Shown here in pieces: positions 4,180 through 5,332 of a stretch of 5,332 nucleotides of DNA. Position 1 is the first letter of the stretch, and each line of letters starts with the position of its first letter. Source of the DNA: DATNNN01 sp035601815 (GTDB taxonomy: Bacteria; Pseudomonadota; Alphaproteobacteria; Rhizobiales; Xanthobacteraceae); contig DATNNN010000184.1 of assembly GCA_035601815.1 (NCBI GenBank), positions 1 through 5,332 of the forward strand. Reading direction: 5' to 3'. A program made the translations under genes and the position numbers. Below the pieces are notes generated by a model that saw only the letters and a list, made by a program, of their open reading frames with translations, was not told where the DNA came from and did no database searches.

Positions 4180-5332
4180 ATGAACGCGAACCTGCGCAAC
4201 TTCGCCCTCTGGGTGATCATCGTCCTGCTCGTGCTGGCGCTGTTCTCGCTGTTCCAGAACCCGAGCCAGCGGTCGGTCACCAACGACATCTCTTTCTCCC
4301 AGCTCCTCACCGAGGTGGACCAGGGCCGCGTGCGCGACGTGGTCATTTCAGGCCATGACGTCACCGGCACGTTCACCGACGGCAAGCCGTTCCAGACCTA
4401 TGCGCCCAACGACCCGAGCCTGATCCAGCGCCTCTACGGCAAGGGCGTCTCGATCACGGCCAAGCCCCAGGGCGACAACGTGCCGTGGTTCGTGTCGCTG
4501 CTCGTCTCGTGGCTGCCGTTCCTGGCGCTGATCGGCGTGTGGATCTTCCTGTCGCGCCAGATGCAGGGCGCCGGCGGCAAGGCGCTCGGATTCGGCAAGA
4601 GCCGGGCCAAGCTTTTGACCGAGGCGCACGGACGCGTCACCTTCGAGGACGTGGCCGGCGTCGACGAAGCCAAGCAGGATCTTGAGGAAATCGTCGAGTT
4701 CTTGCGCGACCCGCAGAAATTCCAGCGCCTCGGCGGCCGCATTCCGCGCGGCGTGCTGCTCGTCGGCCCTCCCGGCACCGGCAAGACGCTGATTGCGCGG
4801 GCGGTGGCGGGCGAGGCGAACGTTCCCTTCTTCACCATCTCGGGCTCGGATTTCGTCGAGATGTTCGTCGGCGTAGGCGCCTCGCGCGTGCGCGACATGT
4901 TCGAGCAGGCGAAGAAGAACGCGCCGTGCATCATCTTCATCGACGAGATCGATGCAGTCGGCCGCCATCGCGGCGCCGGCCTCGGCGGCGGCAACGACGA
5001 GCGCGAGCAGACGCTGAACCAGCTGCTCGTCGAGATGGACGGCTTCGAGACCAACGAGGGCGTGATCCTCATCGCCGCCACCAACCGTCCCGACGTCCTC
5101 GATCCCGCCTTGCTCCGTCCGGGACGATTCGACCGGCAGGTGGTGGTGGCGCGCCCCGACGTCAAGGGCCGCGAGGAGATCCTCCGCGTCCACGCGCGCC
5201 GCATCCCCTTGGCGCCCAAGGTCGATCTGATGGTCCTGGCGCGCGGCACCTCGGGCTTCTCGGGCGCGGACCTCGCCAACCTGGTGAACGAAGCGGCGCT
5301 GCTCGCCGCGCGGCAGGACAAGAAGGTCGTCG
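4180..5332 (+). CDS. ftsH: FtsH, membrane-bound ATP-dependent zinc metalloprotease (3' end missing)
   Basis: Open from ATG 4180 to the window edge: 384 codons of a protein usually 610-650 residues long. Membrane helix 1 is residues 8-25 (FALWVIIVLLVLALFSLF), a periplasmic domain spans about 26-103, and helix 2 is about 104-125 (FVSLLVSWLPFLALIGVWIF). The AAA+ domain starts near 152 (VTFEDVAGVDEAK). It carries Walker A GPPGTGKT (196-203), the pore loop MFVGVG (228-233, Phe229), Walker B IIFIDEID (251-258) and the second region of homology TNRPDVLDPALLRPGRFDR (301-319), with Arg313 and Arg316 as arginine fingers. All key ATPase residues are intact. The zinc site HEAGH and protease domain lie beyond the window. 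FtsH extracts and degrades membrane proteins and short-lived regulators; in E. coli these include LpxC and sigma-32. The heat-shock-type promoter upstream fits that role and suggests its own transcription unit. Confidence 0.97.
   Translation, partial: MNANLRNFALWVIIVLLVLALFSLFQNPSQRSVTNDISFSQLLTEVDQGRVRDVVISGHDVTGTFTDGKPFQTYAPNDPSLIQRLYGKGVSITAKPQGDNVPWFVSLLVSWLPFLALIGVWIFLSRQMQGAGGKALGFGKSRAKLLTEAHGRVTFEDVAGVDEAKQDLEEIVEFLRDPQKFQRLGGRIPRGVLLVGPPGTGKTLIARAVAGEANVPFFTISGSDFVEMFVGVGASRVRDMFEQAKKNAPCIIFIDEIDAVGRHRGAGLGGGNDEREQTLNQLLVEMDGFETNEGVILIAATNRPDVLDPALLRPGRFDRQVVVARPDVKGREEILRVHARRIPLAPKVDLMVLARGTSGFSGADLANLVNEAALLAARQDKKVV

Noticed and set aside
4128..4358. 76-codon plus-strand frame starting in the ftsH leader
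   Set aside because: TTG start without a ribosome binding site, then out-of-frame overlap with ftsH. I considered a leader peptide but nothing supports it.
4023..4385. 120-codon minus-strand frame across the tilS-ftsH gap
   Set aside because: It runs through the candidate promoter and both gene ends, has no family motif, and its composition follows the antisense of ftsH.
4348..5321. Two overlapping long minus-strand frames opposite ftsH
   Set aside because: They mirror the ftsH reading frame, which has intact Walker A/B and arginine fingers. No recognisable protein in the antisense translations.

Overview
The window is a piece of the conserved Tol-Pal envelope locus of a G+C-rich alphaproteobacterium (about two thirds G+C by eye, with strong G/C preference at third codon positions). 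All genes read rightward: 3' part of tolB, then pal, cpoB (ybgF), tilS and the 5' part of ftsH. This order, the alphaproteobacterial forms of Pal (Cys pair before a WSQNRRAVTVL tail) and CpoB (C-terminal KRARC), and the close resemblance of TolB to rhizobial forms suggest Hyphomicrobiales (Rhizobiales) or a near relative. That placement is from recalled family features, not from a database search.

Layout. tolB (1-1115) enters from the left edge without its start. A 183-bp gap follows. It holds a G+C hairpin, a CtrA-like TTAA-N7-CTAAC element and a CGTCAA/TTGACG dyad, so pal may have its own promoter or control. pal (1299-1793) encodes a 164-residue lipoprotein. A 121-bp gap with a strong stem-loop right after the pal stop leads to cpoB (1915-3006), a secreted coiled-coil/TPR protein with an unusually long Pro/Gln/Gly-rich linker. 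tilS (2993-4039) overlaps the end of cpoB by 14 bp. A 140-bp gap carries a good candidate alphaproteobacterial heat-shock (RpoH) promoter and a 15-bp direct repeat. ftsH (4180 to the right edge) runs out of the window after its AAA+ ATPase core and before the protease domain.

How the genes work together. TolB (periplasmic) and Pal (outer-membrane lipoprotein bound to peptidoglycan) are the outer part of the Tol-Pal machine, which draws in the outer membrane at division. CpoB is its periplasmic partner and links it to cell-wall synthesis. TilS (tRNA-Ile2 lysidine synthetase) and FtsH (membrane AAA+ protease) are housekeeping genes that are commonly neighbours of this locus in alphaproteobacteria. 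TilS is translationally linked to cpoB, whereas ftsH looks like the start of a separate, stress-responsive transcription unit.

I see no mobile element, CRISPR array, RNA gene, toxin-antitoxin pair or novel system. The parts worth a second look are the three intergenic regions and the CpoB linker.
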